The notes: a model not told the origin generated them from the letters alone. A stretch of DNA of 64,000 nucleotides from Hirudinaria manillensis (GCA_034509925.1 CM067528.1:8058501-8122500); one strand, 5' to 3'. Positions 25,201-35,235 are shown, numbered from the stretch's first letter. Translations and numbers: made by a program.

Positions 25201-28200
25201 GGATACAATTACCCCCCTTTCGTTTCTCTATGTACAGGGAGTTAGCTAAAATTTTGCTTGTAATTTCCCAAAATTTATTTTTGTTGATAAAACAACGTAA
25301 AATTTTTTCTACTTTAGAAACATTTACGATAGCCGCGTGCTTAATATGCCTGGATTATAGTGCCAAGGGAGGTCATTCCCATCAAACGATAGAAGTGTTC
25401 AAGACAAATGTCTTTGTCATTGAAGCTCATTGAGGTGGATTTGTATTTATTTTCATAAATATCACGGGAACACCCTATAATTTATTATAATAACTCACGA
25501 ATTTCATTTTGATAAGATAATTTAAAACATTATCCATTAATTTCTGATTAATTTTTGTTGGAATATTTTAACGTATTAACTTAGAATTTTACATAGCGAT
25601 TTTGATCGCTCAAAAACCATGAAAGATACTGAAAAATCTTTGAAAAAATTAAGTAAAAATTATATTTCCTTTATTTTCAATAACATGTCATGCATTGATT
25701 CTACTGAAGTTTTTATTAAATAACTATCCAGTTTTTTCTAGCTCAGACTTGGAGTTGTTACATTGTTACAAATCACTCTTGACATTTCTGATGTGTCTCA
25801 GCCAGTATATTTCCTATGCTTGAAACGTAGTCACATGCCGACTTAGGTTCCTCTGCTCTTCCGAACATCATATCAGCAGGAAGACGAATTTCCCTCCCGA
25901 ATGTCATCTTTGATGGACTGATTCCTGTTGTTTTATGCACGGCTGTTCGGTAGGCCATAAGGAAAAGTGACAGGTATTTGTCCCAGTCATCTTGCTGTTC
26001 ACTTACCATTTTTTAAAAAATACTGTTCCATGGTCCTGTTAAATCTCTCGACCATACCGTCCGATTGCAGATGCAATGCAGTGGTTCTTGTCTTATGGAT
26101 TCCAAGGTTTTCGCATAGCTCTTGAAATATTTTCGACTCGAAATTCTTTCCTTGGTTCGAATGTAACTCTAATGGCACCCCGAATCGACTAATCCAATTA
26201 TTTACGAGAGCATCAGCTACTTTTTCCGCCTCCTGATTTGGCAGTGCAAACGCTTCAGTCCATTTGGTGAAGTAATCGCTGATCACTAATATGTACCGAT
26301 TTCCCTTCTTTGATGCAGGGAATGGTCCGGCAATATCCAAAGCTATTCTTTCAAAAGGTACTCCCACATTATAAGGTTGCCTTAGACCTTTAGTCTTCTT
26401 TTGAGGACCTTTGCTGGTTGCGCAATTATTGCAATTTCTACACCACTCCTCAACGTCTTGTTTGTAGTGCTGGTTTCACCCCGGCCTCCATCCACTGTAG
26501 TATGGGTGCGTGCTTCGTCTCTTAATTGTAGATCTCGTAACCCGCTTTCCGTCCAGGGTTCGGGAGCCTTGATACGAATTTGTCGACATTCTTCCTGTTT
26601 TTTCTCTGCGTTGTTGCAGTGTCTGCAGTTAAGTTGACAAGGACGTCGTGATAGCGCATCAGCGTTGTTGTGTATTTGACCTCTCCTGTGTTCAATATTG
26701 AACTGAAAACCCTGTAGTTTTCCAATCCACCTCGCCATCTGACCTTCTGGGATTTTAAAGTTTAACAGCCAGAGAGGTTATCAAATGCTTTTTCACAGCT
26801 GTCGTTCCAGATAAATGGCTTGCTCATGAGGGCTTTTTGCGATGTTTGAAAAGTTGGCAATAAATCGTCTGTAATAGGTACAAAGTCCTAAGAAGCTTTG
26901 AAGTTCTTGGATATTTTTGGGTACAGGCCAATTTTTTACTACCTCGACTTTATCCGGATCTGTACTAACACCTTCAGAAGACACGATATGGCCAAGGTAT
27001 TTGACTTCTTTTTTAAAGAGTGAGCATTTCTTTGGACTCAGTTTCATGCCTGCATCTCTAATCCTACTAAATACTTCTCGGAGGTTGTCTAAATGATCTC
27101 CAAATGTTATTCCGACAACAATTATGTCATCCAAATATACTAGGCATACTTTCCAATTGAGGCCCATGTATATGTTCCATTAATCTTTCAAATGTTGCAG
27201 GGGCATTGCATAGTCCGAACGGCATGACAGTGAATTGCTACAATCCTTCACCTGTCGAGAAAGCCGTTTTTTCTTTATCGTCAGGATGTAGCTCCACTTG
27301 CCAGTAACCACTTTTGAGATCTAATGTGAAAAAAATTTTTGATCCCGAGAGAGTGTCTAAAGTATCATCGATTCTAGGTAAAGGGTAGCTGTCCTTAAGT
27401 GTCATTTCGTTCAGCTTTCTATAGTCGACACAAAAACGAAGTGATCCATCTTTCTTCTTAACGAGTACCACCGGTGAGCTCCAGGGGCTATTTGACGGTT
27501 CAATAACCCCTTGGTCTTGCATTTCTTTTATCATTTCCTTGGCGTTTGCTCTTGTAGCTAAAGGAAGTGGACGGGGGTTTTGTCGAATGGGTTTAGCACC
27601 GGCCGTATTTATTTGATGTTGCACGAGGTTAGTTCTACCCAAAGGGCTGTGTTGTTCAGCCATTATATCCTGAAATTCGCTAAGCAGATTTTTCGCTTCT
27701 TGATAATCTTCTTTTTGTAGAGTTTTGTTTAAATCCTTCAGGAGATTGTCCATCAATGGTTTAGACATGGTATCCCTTTTTATATGCTTATTTCCACTTC
27801 CATCTAATGTTAATATGCGTTCCACGTTCCGCAAAGTGCGATAGGTGTTCCTGCTTTAATCTGTTGTTCCTGGTCAGATAGATTCATTACCTTCTGTGGA
27901 ACTCTGCCGGTGTTTAGCTTGACTAGTGCTCGTCCTATTAGTAGTCCTTGGCCAATGCCCGATTGATCTTCGACTGCTCCTATACCAAATTTTGTGTGGT
28001 CGCCTTCTAGCTCGCCCCAAATTAAACTTTCCGACTGTGCTGGGATGGTCTCGTCCTGCAATACCTTTACAAATGTGTACCACCGTAGTTTAAAGGAATC
28101 TCCATTGCTCCTTGTTGAAGGGTGCCGCCCTTCATGTCAATGGAAATTCCATAGCGTCGCATGAAGTCCAATCCCAGTATACATTCATCTGTGATATTGG

Positions 28201-28933
28201 CTATCATGAATTCTTGTTTGAATGACTTGCCTCCTAAATCTAATGTAATAGCTGTGGTTCCCTGGACTGGCACTAATTCTGTGTCTGTTTTTACTTGTAA
28301 TTTTTGGCTAATTTTTTTCCCTTTAACCTCTAGTGATGATCCTTTTCCTAATGCTGTAACGTGAAAGACAAGTGGGGCATTTCGAGTTTGCTGAAACGAT
28401 CTTTGCCCCTTAAAATTAGTAGCTTCTGAAAAACTTCAGATTTATAGGGCTCTCTGCAGTACTGCTGTTTTTTGGAGAAGGTCGTTCTACTATCTTTGGC
28501 TTGTGTACCTCGGGCGATGAGGCACGCTCGTTTTCAGTTTTAATTTCGCTCATGTCCGTATTGTACTGTGTCGTGTTGCGGTGATTCTAATAAACCGTTT
28601 AGATCTTGATGTTCTGGAGTCATAACAAAAACTCAGAAAATTACCAGTGTAACCAATCTTGGTTAAAAATTATATTAGCAAATCATGCAGTTAAAATTCA
28701 TTATAACATTATGAGATGCCTAATTCCAGACAATATTAAAATCTTGAATAAAATTATTATCTTACTTAATTCATTCTTTGTAGGAATGCATTGCATGGAA
28801 TGACATTTTTTGTGAGTGGCAGATTCTGTTTGACGACTGTAACAAGCTAGACACAAATCGCAACTTGAGCATATGAGACATTTGAAGCGCGACTCTTTGA
28901 ATTCTGTTTTCAAGCAGGAACTACAAATCACCC
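16294..28933 (-). CDS. KCMF1: KCMF1-like E3 ubiquitin ligase (first exon not found)
   Basis: Seven minus-strand exons: 28933-28766, 18166-18024, 17209-17108, 17017-16876, 16803-16671, 16612-16400, 16321-16294 (stop TAA). All joins keep phase and give about 309 codons; one to a few N-terminal residues come from an unseen exon that must supply one base of the first Gly codon. Exon 1 here is a ZZ zinc finger (CSSCLKTEFKESRFKCLIC, then DLCLACY and MQC). The next exons hold two zinc-finger-like blocks (FVCPFCPKMGF with its His pair, then FCPICVTLF). Later come VNTHFMHF and ADLLSQLS, matching KCMF1 landmarks. Known KCMF1 proteins (about 380 residues in humans) are E3 ligases that work with UBR4 in degron recognition. 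The first intron seen is 10.6 kb and packed with transposons. The last two exons and the 16671 donor (GC-type) are less certain. Confidence 0.85.
17263..18011. mobile_element. Non-autonomous hAT-like element in a KCMF1 intron
   Basis: A perfect 13-base terminal inverted repeat (CAGTGGCGTACCA at 17263; its complement ending at 18011) is flanked by 8-base direct repeats, TACCAAAC (17255-17262) and TGCCAAAC (18012-18019), with one mismatch. CAGTGGCG-type ends and 8-base duplications are hallmarks of hAT transposons. The 749-base body has no transposase frame. Removing it with one duplication copy leaves a 57-base intron, the usual size here. Its right duplication overlaps the KCMF1 splice-donor zone (donor GTGAGT, 18018-18023). 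Confidence 0.88.
18167..18519. other. Start of the 10.6 kb KCMF1 intron, nothing recognised
   Basis: AT-rich with T-runs. No gene or terminal repeat seen. Confidence 0.5.
18520..18800 (+). pseudogene. 3' relic of a non-LTR element (zinc-knuckle tail)
   Basis: One frame reads AEILHHVLTNCMYVL, then a YTLRHNQVIREIC block. This matches the tail of the LINE at 45.4-46.95 kb (LHHELSNCKYALAQGRYTW, then RHKQVLRDVA). This CxxC...H...C tail is typical of that LINE group. The copy is truncated and frameshifted. Confidence 0.6.
18801..20247. other. GC-richer intronic sequence, probably old transposon, unassigned
   Basis: Several medium frames on both strands (for example 19573-19851 plus, 19548-19814 minus) have no motif I can name. 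A C-run sits at about 19381. Base composition differs from the host sequence and resembles nearby LINE relics, so I infer transposon origin without a family. Confidence 0.35.
20248..21095 (+). pseudogene. Gypsy pol fragment (RT to integrase), left half of a split copy
   Basis: Same family as elements A and B. It has the AAYLDDVIVTG block of RT (about 20260), an internal deletion of most of RNase H, then HLPVTKEDIQRMTEED (about 20470), the integrase zinc region (HEGHPGTIRMKMLARIHV, about 20690) and the integrase core with DFAGPIEGMMFLIVVDAFSK (about 20870) and SDNGTQF (about 21035). The homology stops at about 21095 where a LINE begins and resumes at 24379. Confidence 0.85.
21096..24378 (+). 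mobile_element. CR1/L2-like LINE nested in a gypsy copy (copy 2)
   Basis: The frames, in order, hold an AP endonuclease (FHNIRPIHSKF, then ILSLTETWHDD at about 21535, GDFNTHLDD at about 21895, and SDHRLI in a shifted frame at about 22080) and a reverse transcriptase (KKADLDPLQCSSYRPISNLS at about 22890, LDMSAAFDTVDH at about 23130, GVPQGSVLGPILFSLYV at about 23310, QYANDILIYG at about 23400). The catalytic pair reads YANDI, one Asp replaced by Asn. An RT tail follows to about 24190. The 3' end is a short tandem AATTG tail at 24367-24378, as in CR1/L2-type LINEs. Several frameshifts; dead. Confidence 0.88.
24379..25001 (+). pseudogene. Right half of the split gypsy copy with partial 3' LTR
   Basis: The sequence resumes the gypsy polyprotein after integrase (a CCATG...CTCCGGCAGAAAAACTC stretch like that of element B), with RTDQEMEERKPVHRRMRVR at about 24500 and the C-terminal Pro-rich tail, then the end of the LTR at 24925-25001 (AATAAACCGTTTAGATCTCG, ending GTCATAACA). 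The first half of the LTR is deleted. About 45 codons, including the GQAERF catalytic-Glu block, are missing between the two halves. Confidence 0.8.
25005..25225 (+). repeat. Unidentified DNA-transposon ends, possibly piggyBac-like
   Basis: The left part (CGTAACTTTA, then CCCAATGGGGGATACAAATG and TATCCC) forms an imperfect palindrome and is homologous to the reverse complement of 11455-11530. The right part (about 25195) has TTGGGATACAATTACCCCCC, a similar G-run/C-run hairpin. The short spacing suggests a small internally deleted element. No transposase seen. Confidence 0.45.
25226..25740. other. AT-rich intronic sequence, nothing recognised
   Basis: No gene or repeat that I can support. Confidence 0.5.
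25741..28480 (-). mobile_element. Second gypsy lineage, decayed, minus strand
   Basis: Minus-strand frames in order: protease-like region (CILGLDFMRRYGI, about 28180), RT fingers (DYRKLNEMTLKDSYPLPRID at about 27400, FFTLDLKSGYWQVEL), RT palm (VYLDDIIVVG at about 27130), the end of RNase H (HRRGQIHNNADALSRRPCQ at about 26690), integrase core (ALDIAGPF at about 26340, then LELHSNQGKNFES at about 26150 and DGMVERFNRTMEQ at about 26060) and an MAYRTAVHKTTG block (about 25940). The body of RNase H is missing between 26793 and 26738. The second integrase acidic residue is Asn (HSNQG for HSDQG). Multiple frame breaks. It lies in the KCMF1 intron in the same orientation as the host gene. LTRs not identified. 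Confidence 0.88.
28488..28628 (+). repeat. Solo LTR of the element A/B gypsy family, diverged
   Basis: It matches the reverse complement of the element B LTR from ATCTTTGG through GAGGCACGC, GTACTGTGTCG and AATAAACCG to the terminal GTCATAACA, missing about the first 18 bases. No internal gypsy sequence is attached on its 3' side. It sits 138 bases beyond the ZZ exon's donor inside the KCMF1 intron. Confidence 0.75.
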
Positions 28934-29239
28934 CTAGAATTTATATTTTGGATATTTACGGCTTTAGCATTTTTATTCGTAATACTCTATTGTTAAAGAT
29001 CGCTCAACAGAAATTTAATTCCTCTAGATAATCAGTTTCAGCATCATATGTAAGGCTCGAACATTAATTTAATAAGATAGCTTCTTCCAACAACATAATA
29101 TTTTTGACCACACGTTTAAAACTATTTTGAGAATATTTGGCCAGGTGATTTCGCTGAACTCATAATAATAATATAATTCCGTGCTCAAAATAAGATCAAC
29201 GAATTAGTGGCTAGTCTGACGCACGAGAAAGTCGGTCAT
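28934..29239. other. Upstream of the KCMF1 ZZ exon; first exon expected but not seen
   Basis: The ZZ exon begins after an acceptor (ATTCTAG|GGGTG). A short coding exon ending in phase 1 must lie further up the minus strand. I could not identify it here or with confidence elsewhere. Confidence 0.4.
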
Positions 29240-29720
29240 TTCATAAAGTCAAGCGAAAATGGATGAAACTACTTTCCAAACGGTCAGAACAAACTCATTA
29301 GCCAGAAAAAGAGGCAAGGACATCAAGGGAAGCGAACGTCTTAGAGGGGGGTGGCTGATAGAGGTAGTGCTTACCTGGAGCGAAATGTGCAATATACCTA
29401 CTTCTACTGGTCTCGCGGACAAGGTTGGTATATGTCTCTGCAAAGACCGTGTACCACGCGCTTTACAAGTGCACATATGCCCTTGCTAAGGCAAAACAGA
29501 GGTGCGTGAGGTCGCAAAAGAGCAGTTTCAAAGACAAACTCGTGTAAAGCCACAGAAAATATTATTTCTGCACGAGGACGTCACATATCAAACAAAGAAA
29601 GACCTGATCATCGCATATTGGGACTTAGTATGAAAAAGCCATCACGAGGTTTCATGGTTGCTGCTCAAATGTGAAAGAGGAGAATGGCACATGAAGGCCA
29701 AAGAGCCTGGTTGAACTTTT
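29240..29720 (+). pseudogene. 3' relic of a non-LTR element, same group as 45.4 kb
   Basis: Frames include LTWSEMCN (about 29370; compare LSSSDLWK at about 46710), then a shifted KTVYHALYKCTYALAKA block (about 29448; compare LHHELSNCKYALAQ at about 46855) and a KSSFKDKL tail. Degenerate and truncated. Confidence 0.5.
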
Positions 29721-30599
29721 CAGTTTGTACAATAAAATATTTAAAAACATAAAGAAGCCAGTGAGTTTGCAGATCAGTCAGAAACAACCACCACAAGAGG
29801 GCCAATGAGAGCCTCCTAATGCCGAGGAAGGGGCAAGTCCAAACAGGAGATAAATTTATGGCTGATCACATGACGCAACCCACCCATCACAAACAAAGAT
29901 TCATGGCCGAACCTTTCGAAGGATCCCTATCGGCTAGCTCAGAGGACACTTAACAGACCTCATACAGCATTTAATTCAATCTTGTTCTATAACCATATGT
30001 TTTCTAAAATTTTCTGGTCTTAGACGCGGTTGTGTAAACATCTTCAAATGTCTTTAAATGGTTCTGCATGATTAATAATCGTCACTATTTCACACACAAA
30101 TTTTTTTTTTTAAATTCTTATTATTACACTTAGCAGATTTGAAAAATAAATAAATAAATCGCTATCAGAGCCATCAGCCGCGTTTAAAAAAATTCCTCAG
30201 TTCAAAACTAAACTTGAAGATCATTGAAAATTGATTAAGCAAGAACTTTACATATAATATTTGTTGTTGTATCCTTGGTGAATTAACCCCATAAAGTAAC
30301 TTAACATTCACAAGTGGATGAAGCAAAACAATCCCTTTGATAATCCAGGAAGCCAGGAGGGGCTGACCACAGCATTTATGGTAAACTGGAGAAGTGCTGT
30401 TCCTTCGGAGTCGTGAAAGTTTTGGAAACAATAAGGTTTATCAAAGCGAATCCTCATGTGGATATCGATAAAAACAGTGATTGAATCATATAAGATATAG
30501 AAGATTTTCAAGACTAGCACATGGAGAAAGAACAGAAGATGGGAACGCAAACATCGGAAAATAACTTTTAATATTTAAATAATAATAATTTTAAAAATC
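29721..30599. other. Unassigned sequence with one block shared with 57.05 kb
   Basis: Bases 30450-30540 resemble 57060-57155: both contain TCCTCATGTGGA, a TAAAAAC block and a CATA(T/A)AAGAT block, and both translate to a similar ILMWISIKT/FLMWTSIKT frame followed by a basic stretch. This is therefore a dispersed, once-coding repeat of unknown family. Nothing else recognised. Confidence 0.4.
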
Positions 30600-31720
30600 C
30601 TTACCTTAGTTATTTAATCAAATCAAGGACATCTAAAATGATTTCAAATCAAAATCATGATTTTTGATTTCCAAAAAATTTGGGGGGGGGGAGGAGGAAA
30701 GATATATATATATATATTAATGATTTTTTTACTTTAACTGAACAATAATATCAATCAACTACATGAAACTATCTTTATTCATTTTTAATAACAATATTTT
30801 TTTTTAAATCTTGTCCGCAGAGCATGTAGATTTACATTAATGTAATTCTCCGTTTAGCCAGCGATTCAATTTGAGACGAAGTTGAATCAGTTTGGGCAAG
30901 GAAGCAATCCTTATCACCCTGCAGTTGGCCCCGGGTGGTGGCAAAAGGTTTTATATATTCTGTTAGTAAATAAATCTCACATCGGTGAAACTTGGGTAAC
31001 TTTAAGGCATCCAGCTTGCCACTCACTTTTACAATATCTCTAACAGAGTCATACTTGGAATTACGTCTGATCACACATTGAACTTCTAAGTGAGCTGCAC
31101 AAATGTCTACTAAAACATCTGATGCTTCGCTGCTATGACTGATTAAGTTCAAAATGGCTTGACATTTAATAAAAGTTAAATGAAATCTCCTACTGTAAGG
31201 AGATAATCCCGAACGGTTGTACCCCCTTATTTTCGCTCAAAACATCAGCAAGCATAGCTCCACCCATTGCATATCAGGGTAGAGCTAGTGTTAGGGTGTT
31301 TGTAAATCGATTTTCTTAATTTTGTCTTGATGGGCGGAGCTGAATATTCAATGATATGCAAGTGGGTGGAGCTGTGCTTGCTTTCCATCAAGTAAAGGTG
31401 ATGGAAAAACTTCTTTCCATAAATCTAATAATACACCATAGAGATAACAACACCACCATTTGGAAAAAGAGAAAAAAGAAACAACACTTCAAGCAAAAGA
31501 AAACCATAGATCAATGAAAGCAAGGCGCATTTTAATTTTAAAAATTAAGTGAAAAAAATTTTGATTTTGATTTTATGATTTTGAAAATCATGAAAATCAC
31601 GGGTTTTTTTATTTTAAAAGCAATCCATATCCACAAAAATGATTTAAAATCAAAAATCACGATTTTGATTTCAAATCACGATTTCAAATACTTTGATTTC
31701 AAATACTCCTCATCACTGGT
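30600..31720 (-). mobile_element. hAT-type transposon remnant
   Basis: A minus-strand frame (30832-31152, 106 codons) contains YLLTEYIKPFATTRGQLQGD, then KDCFLAQ and a leucine-rich segment. This resembles the central part of hAT transposases (YxxxxxPxAxALDxLQGExxxFxGxLLP). Around it, AAATCAAAATCA-type motifs recur in both orientations (about 30620-30670 and 31560-31710), as in hAT subterminal repeats, and the right side ends in CATCACTG. The left terminus is not found and the element is broken. Confidence 0.55.
31224..31380. repeat. Inverted repeat with dispersed arm
   Basis: AAGCATAGCTCCACCCATTG plus CATATCA (31250-31276) pairs with its near-complement at about 31353-31380, separated by about 76 bases. 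The leading segment CCCCTTATTTTCGCTCAAAA (31225) recurs at about 40547, where the inverted arm is absent. It is probably a small foldback element. Confidence 0.6.
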
Positions 31721-31769
31721 GGTCCATGATAAACCCTTTACTTTCATTTGTTCGATATTTTGTTTCAAG

Positions 31770-31863
31770 TTTGGTGAACACTCTTCTGTACCGAGGATAA
31801 TCAATTCTGATCAGGGTACAAACTTCACAAGCCAATTAATGCAACTCCTTTCGAATGGTTGAA
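31770..31863 (+). pseudogene. Short gypsy integrase fragment
   Basis: One frame reads VPRIINSDQGTNFTSQLMQ, the region around the second catalytic Asp of a retroviral-type integrase (SDQGTNF). It differs from both other gypsy lineages in the window. Only about 30 codons survive. Confidence 0.6.
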
Positions 31864-32261
31864 ATATGCAACCAAATATGTAATTGAGTGATATTCAAAT
31901 TGATTGAAAATAAACCACATGAATGTCATAAATTCTTATCTTGCGTTCTCTAGATTCTTAGGGGAAAACTCTCTTCGATTGCCAACGTTAATATCTACTT
32001 TTGGTTTTTGGCGCCTTGTCACGGGTTCTGTTAGCCGCTCTTCAAGAGTCTTAGGTAGGTGTGACTGAAAATTCATTTTATTTGGGGAGAAATAATAAGT
32101 TGTGTCTGAAGATTCTACGAGAGAATTTAAGGATGGCGCTTCAATATGCAGAGAGAGTGGGTGATATAAAGCAGGAGAGTTATACTCATCAGTATAACCG
32201 TCAAAGATAAACCGTAAATATGAATTAGGGCTTAGATTTTTGTGTTAGGGATAGATTGGAG
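31864..32261. other. AT-rich sequence, nothing recognised
   Basis: No feature that I can support. Confidence 0.5.
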
Positions 32262-32790
32262 ACCTGCACTGTCCGACCCGGCCCGGAATTTGACGACACA
32301 AATGGGCGGGCCGGCGTTCAAAGTGGGCTTTGGCGGGCTGTTATGTTCTCAACTCAGATTTGCATGTTTTCCTTTGAGGAAAACTAAAATAAGGGCTTAT
32401 AACCTTTCTAGAGCGATTCAACCTTCCATAAATTTCAGAAATTGACGAATTCAAGTCTTTAAAGGTAAGAATTTGTCCTTTTTAGCTATCATTAATTGTC
32501 TTTTCTAAACCCATAGATAATAATTTAACATGACCGGCATTGCTGACAAAAAAATTGAAGATGAAATACAAAGGTAGATGAGGTTAACAAATATATGTCT
32601 TTGTCGGCATAACCGCTTAGATTCGACAATCTGGATTTTCTTCTGTCGTGTTGGAAGTCACAAGAGGCATCCGTCTTTCTATCGACTGTCGAAGAAAGTT
32701 TTTGCAATACCGGCTGCTCAACGTGGAAGGGAAGGTCTTCTTCACGACCATATAGCATCGAGACTCACACAAGATGTGATGGCCTAACAA
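32262..32790 (+). mobile_element. hAT-like relic, copy 2 of the 44.6 kb family
   Basis: It begins GGAGACCTGCACTG, then CGACCCGGCCCGG and AATGGGCGGGCC, as does the left end of the element at 44644. A frame at about 32640-32740 reads SHKRHPSFYRLSKKVFAIP, the segment before the hAT C-terminal dimerisation motif, and then decays. The right end is uncertain. Confidence 0.6.
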
Positions 32791-32807
32791 TACATAGACA
32801 CCGTAAT

Positions 32808-33512
32808 TCAAAAAGCGGGGGTTCCAGTCAAAGTGCCTGAAAAGTGCACCTTAACAATCAAAAGGAATCTGTTGCCCAACAGTTTAGTTCGCATTGTCGA
32901 TCTATTGGTATTGTCTGCGATAACTCCTTGACCTTGATCCTCTTTCAGCACTTGGAGAAGGGGAGTGAGATGGAGTACATGGATGGAACCTTCTTCGTAT
33001 GCCCCCATGTTTACTGATTGTATCACCTTGTTCATGGAGTAAGATCCCCTTGGTCTTTGAACTCTGCTCATCCACTTACTGTCTATTAATGCATCATTGC
33101 CACGTTCTTGGCCAGTGTGACTACTGCAGCAACCCTCTGCTTTCTCCTCCTCCTGGGGCAATGGGTCCTGGGCTTCTTTGTTAGGGAAGTCTCGAGAATC
33201 CCCAAATGCTGACCTTTCAGCTACGTCTGAATTAGCATCGACTGTCTTCACGGGTCCATCCTGGAGCTCGCTCACTGTCTCAACATGATCAACATTAATC
33301 TCTTCTTCCTCCTTCCACGCACCGCAGTGGACAGGGGCAGTTGCCATCAAGGTCTCTGCGCTGACTGTGCACATCACGGCTTCTTCTTGGGCCTCTCCCA
33401 TTACATCAAGTGGAACATCCATACTCCCTTCTTCCTCCTTCCACGTATGGCAATTGACAGGAGTGTCTGTGCTGACCTTGCCCATCTTGGGTTCAACTTG
33501 GGCCTCGCCCAC
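32808..33512 (-). CDS. Unassigned acidic repeat-containing open frame
   Basis: A minus-strand frame without stops spans 256 codons; I take 33512 as the start of an exon because GTTATAG precedes it after a pyrimidine-rich stretch. It contains two imperfect repeats of about 40 residues, recognisable by GEAQVEPKMG...TWKEEEGSMDV and GEAQEEAVMC...AWKEEEEINVD, then an acidic middle (PLPQEEEKAEG) and a less acidic C-terminal third. No signal peptide, membrane segment or known domain is visible. It is higher in GC than its flanks. It could be the terminal exon of a host gene or a transposon-borne frame. Confidence 0.3.
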   Translation of the reverse strand: MGEAQVEPKMGKVSTDTPVNCHTWKEEEGSMDVPLDVMGEAQEEAVMCTVSAETLMATAPVHCGAWKEEEEINVDHVETVSELQDGPVKTVDANSDVAERSAFGDSRDFPNKEAQDPLPQEEEKAEGCCSSHTGQERGNDALIDSKWMSRVQRPRGSYSMNKVIQSVNMGAYEEGSIHVLHLTPLLQVLKEDQGQGVIADNTNRSTMRTKLLGNRFLLIVKVHFSGTLTGTPAF

Positions 33513-33579
33513 TATAACAAGTGAAAATATTTGGGGGAAGGTTGTTGAGGTATATGAAGGTGAAAAGATATATTTCACT

Positions 33580-34249
33580 CAAAGATAACTGGAGAAGGGC
33601 ACAATGAGGAAATGGAATGGAAAAAGAATATCTAGGAACATTTATTATTTAAGTTATTAAATTCTTGAAAAATAGATGTGTTACAATTTTAGAGAATAAA
33701 GGACTCGTTATTAATTATTAAAATTGATATTTTAATGCACTTTAAAAGTTGATTTAATAATAATAATTTAAGAGCAAATTGAATTTGTCCGAAATGTCCG
33801 TAACATTTTTATGGGACGTTTTGATGAAATCATGAGCATTGTTTTAAATTATTCAATGCAAACATAAAAATATATATTACATAAATGTATAATACCATAA
33901 CTTTTTTATTCGAATTTAGCTTAGCTAGATTCAATACTTGGGAAGTTTTTAAAAAATATTTAATCAAATTTGTGAGATAATTCAAGTCTCTAGAGGTAAC
34001 ATTGATATATTGTAAATTATTGTATTTTATAAATAGTAATTCATCTTATACCTTCTTGTGAAGTCATTCTTATGACTATTAATACTTTTATCAAGAAGTA
34101 TTTTTGAAAATTGCGGCGATATTTAAACTGACGTCACGCAAAAACTTTATTCTTTTTTATCCGATAGTCAAATATTCATAACTTTATAAAAAAAAAATTA
34201 ATATAAAAATTCATCCATAATGAGGAATTAATTATTAACTACTTTTTGT
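33580..34249. other. AT-rich sequence, nothing recognised
   Basis: No feature that I can support. Confidence 0.5.
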
Positions 34250-34915
34250 AATTGGAAATTTGCCAGAAAATAACGGTGCATTAATAAGTCTAGAAATACC
34301 CCAATAGTTGATTGGCCTTGCTCCAGATTATGAGATATTTTTGAGCGGATTGGTGAAATGAGCATGTAAGTTGAGTGATTCTGACGAAATCAAAATTGTC
34401 TATCATTTATGACTGAATATTGAAAAGTTCTTCTTCAAAGAACTTGGAGAAGTATGACAGAATTGATATTGGCAGTTAGTAATGTTGTCCTTGGAGTCTG
34501 CTTGAGAATAACTATGTAGGGGAATATCTTTAGCAACTTTCAGTGAGTCTGGGAAAACATCTGAGCTCGTTTGATTAATCGTGCTGGAATATGAGCTATC
34601 ATGGGTATTGAAATACTTTCTAAGGCTGGGTCATTGCTAGTGCTGTGGGAAATTTTAAGATTTTTGATATTAGGACAACCTCTTCTGGAGTAATATTCGA
34701 CAAGAAAATTGATTTCTATGATGAATTCTTGAGATATATTCGAAAATAAAGATTGTTAGGAGCAATCTTACTAGCAACTTCGTTGCTAATGTTTGAGAAA
34801 AAGCATTAAACGAGTCTGCTATTTCAATGGGAGACGTTAATAATTTACCATCAACACTGCAAAACGTGCTTGGTGGTGGTTGATAACTGTTTCTGCTCAT
34901 TACATGATTTATTAG
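34250..34915 (-). pseudogene. Non-LTR RT relic (N-terminal RT part)
   Basis: The minus strand reads SPIEIADSFNAFSQTLATKL (about 34800), the linker before RT in Jockey/CR1-type LINEs. Further along, in other frames, PISILSYFSKFFEEELF (about 34460) matches the RT block RPISILPxxSKxFE. Stops and shifts throughout. Confidence 0.6.
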
Positions 34916-35235
34916 TCATACATTATGGCATGTGACCGGAAGAAATGTAGACCTGAATCCGTTTCTATCGTGCAGGTGCGAACGCGGGTGAACGACAGAT
35001 AAGATGCTGTGTGGCCCAGGAGATATTGAATACCAACATAGCGATCTTGTAATCGATGCGCTGGTGGATGCGTAGCATAGTAACTCATAAAGGAACGGAG
35101 ACACATGATCGAATTTTTTCTTGTTAAAGGTAAGTTTGGCTGCCACGTTGATATAACCCCCTGCAGCTGGCGACATGAAGGGAGGTTTGCCAGCGTTGAG
35201 TCGCCATGGTTAACCTTGGAAAAGATCAGGGACAT
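34916..35235 (-). pseudogene. Non-LTR RT relic (C-terminal RT part)
   Basis: Minus-strand frames carry NLPSCRQLQGVI and, in the next frame, FNKKKFDHVSPFLYEL. Together they match the post-RT segment of Jockey/CR1 LINEs (LDYCNSxLxGLP...RLI...HVTPxLxxLHWLPI). It precedes the N-terminal fragment in minus-strand order, so the two are separate copies or rearranged. Confidence 0.6.

Noticed and set aside
32990..33020. MGAYEEG followed by a GT as the missing first KCMF1 exon
   Set aside because: The phase would fit, but the donor (GTTCCA) is poor and the codons lie inside the longer unassigned frame at 32808-33512.
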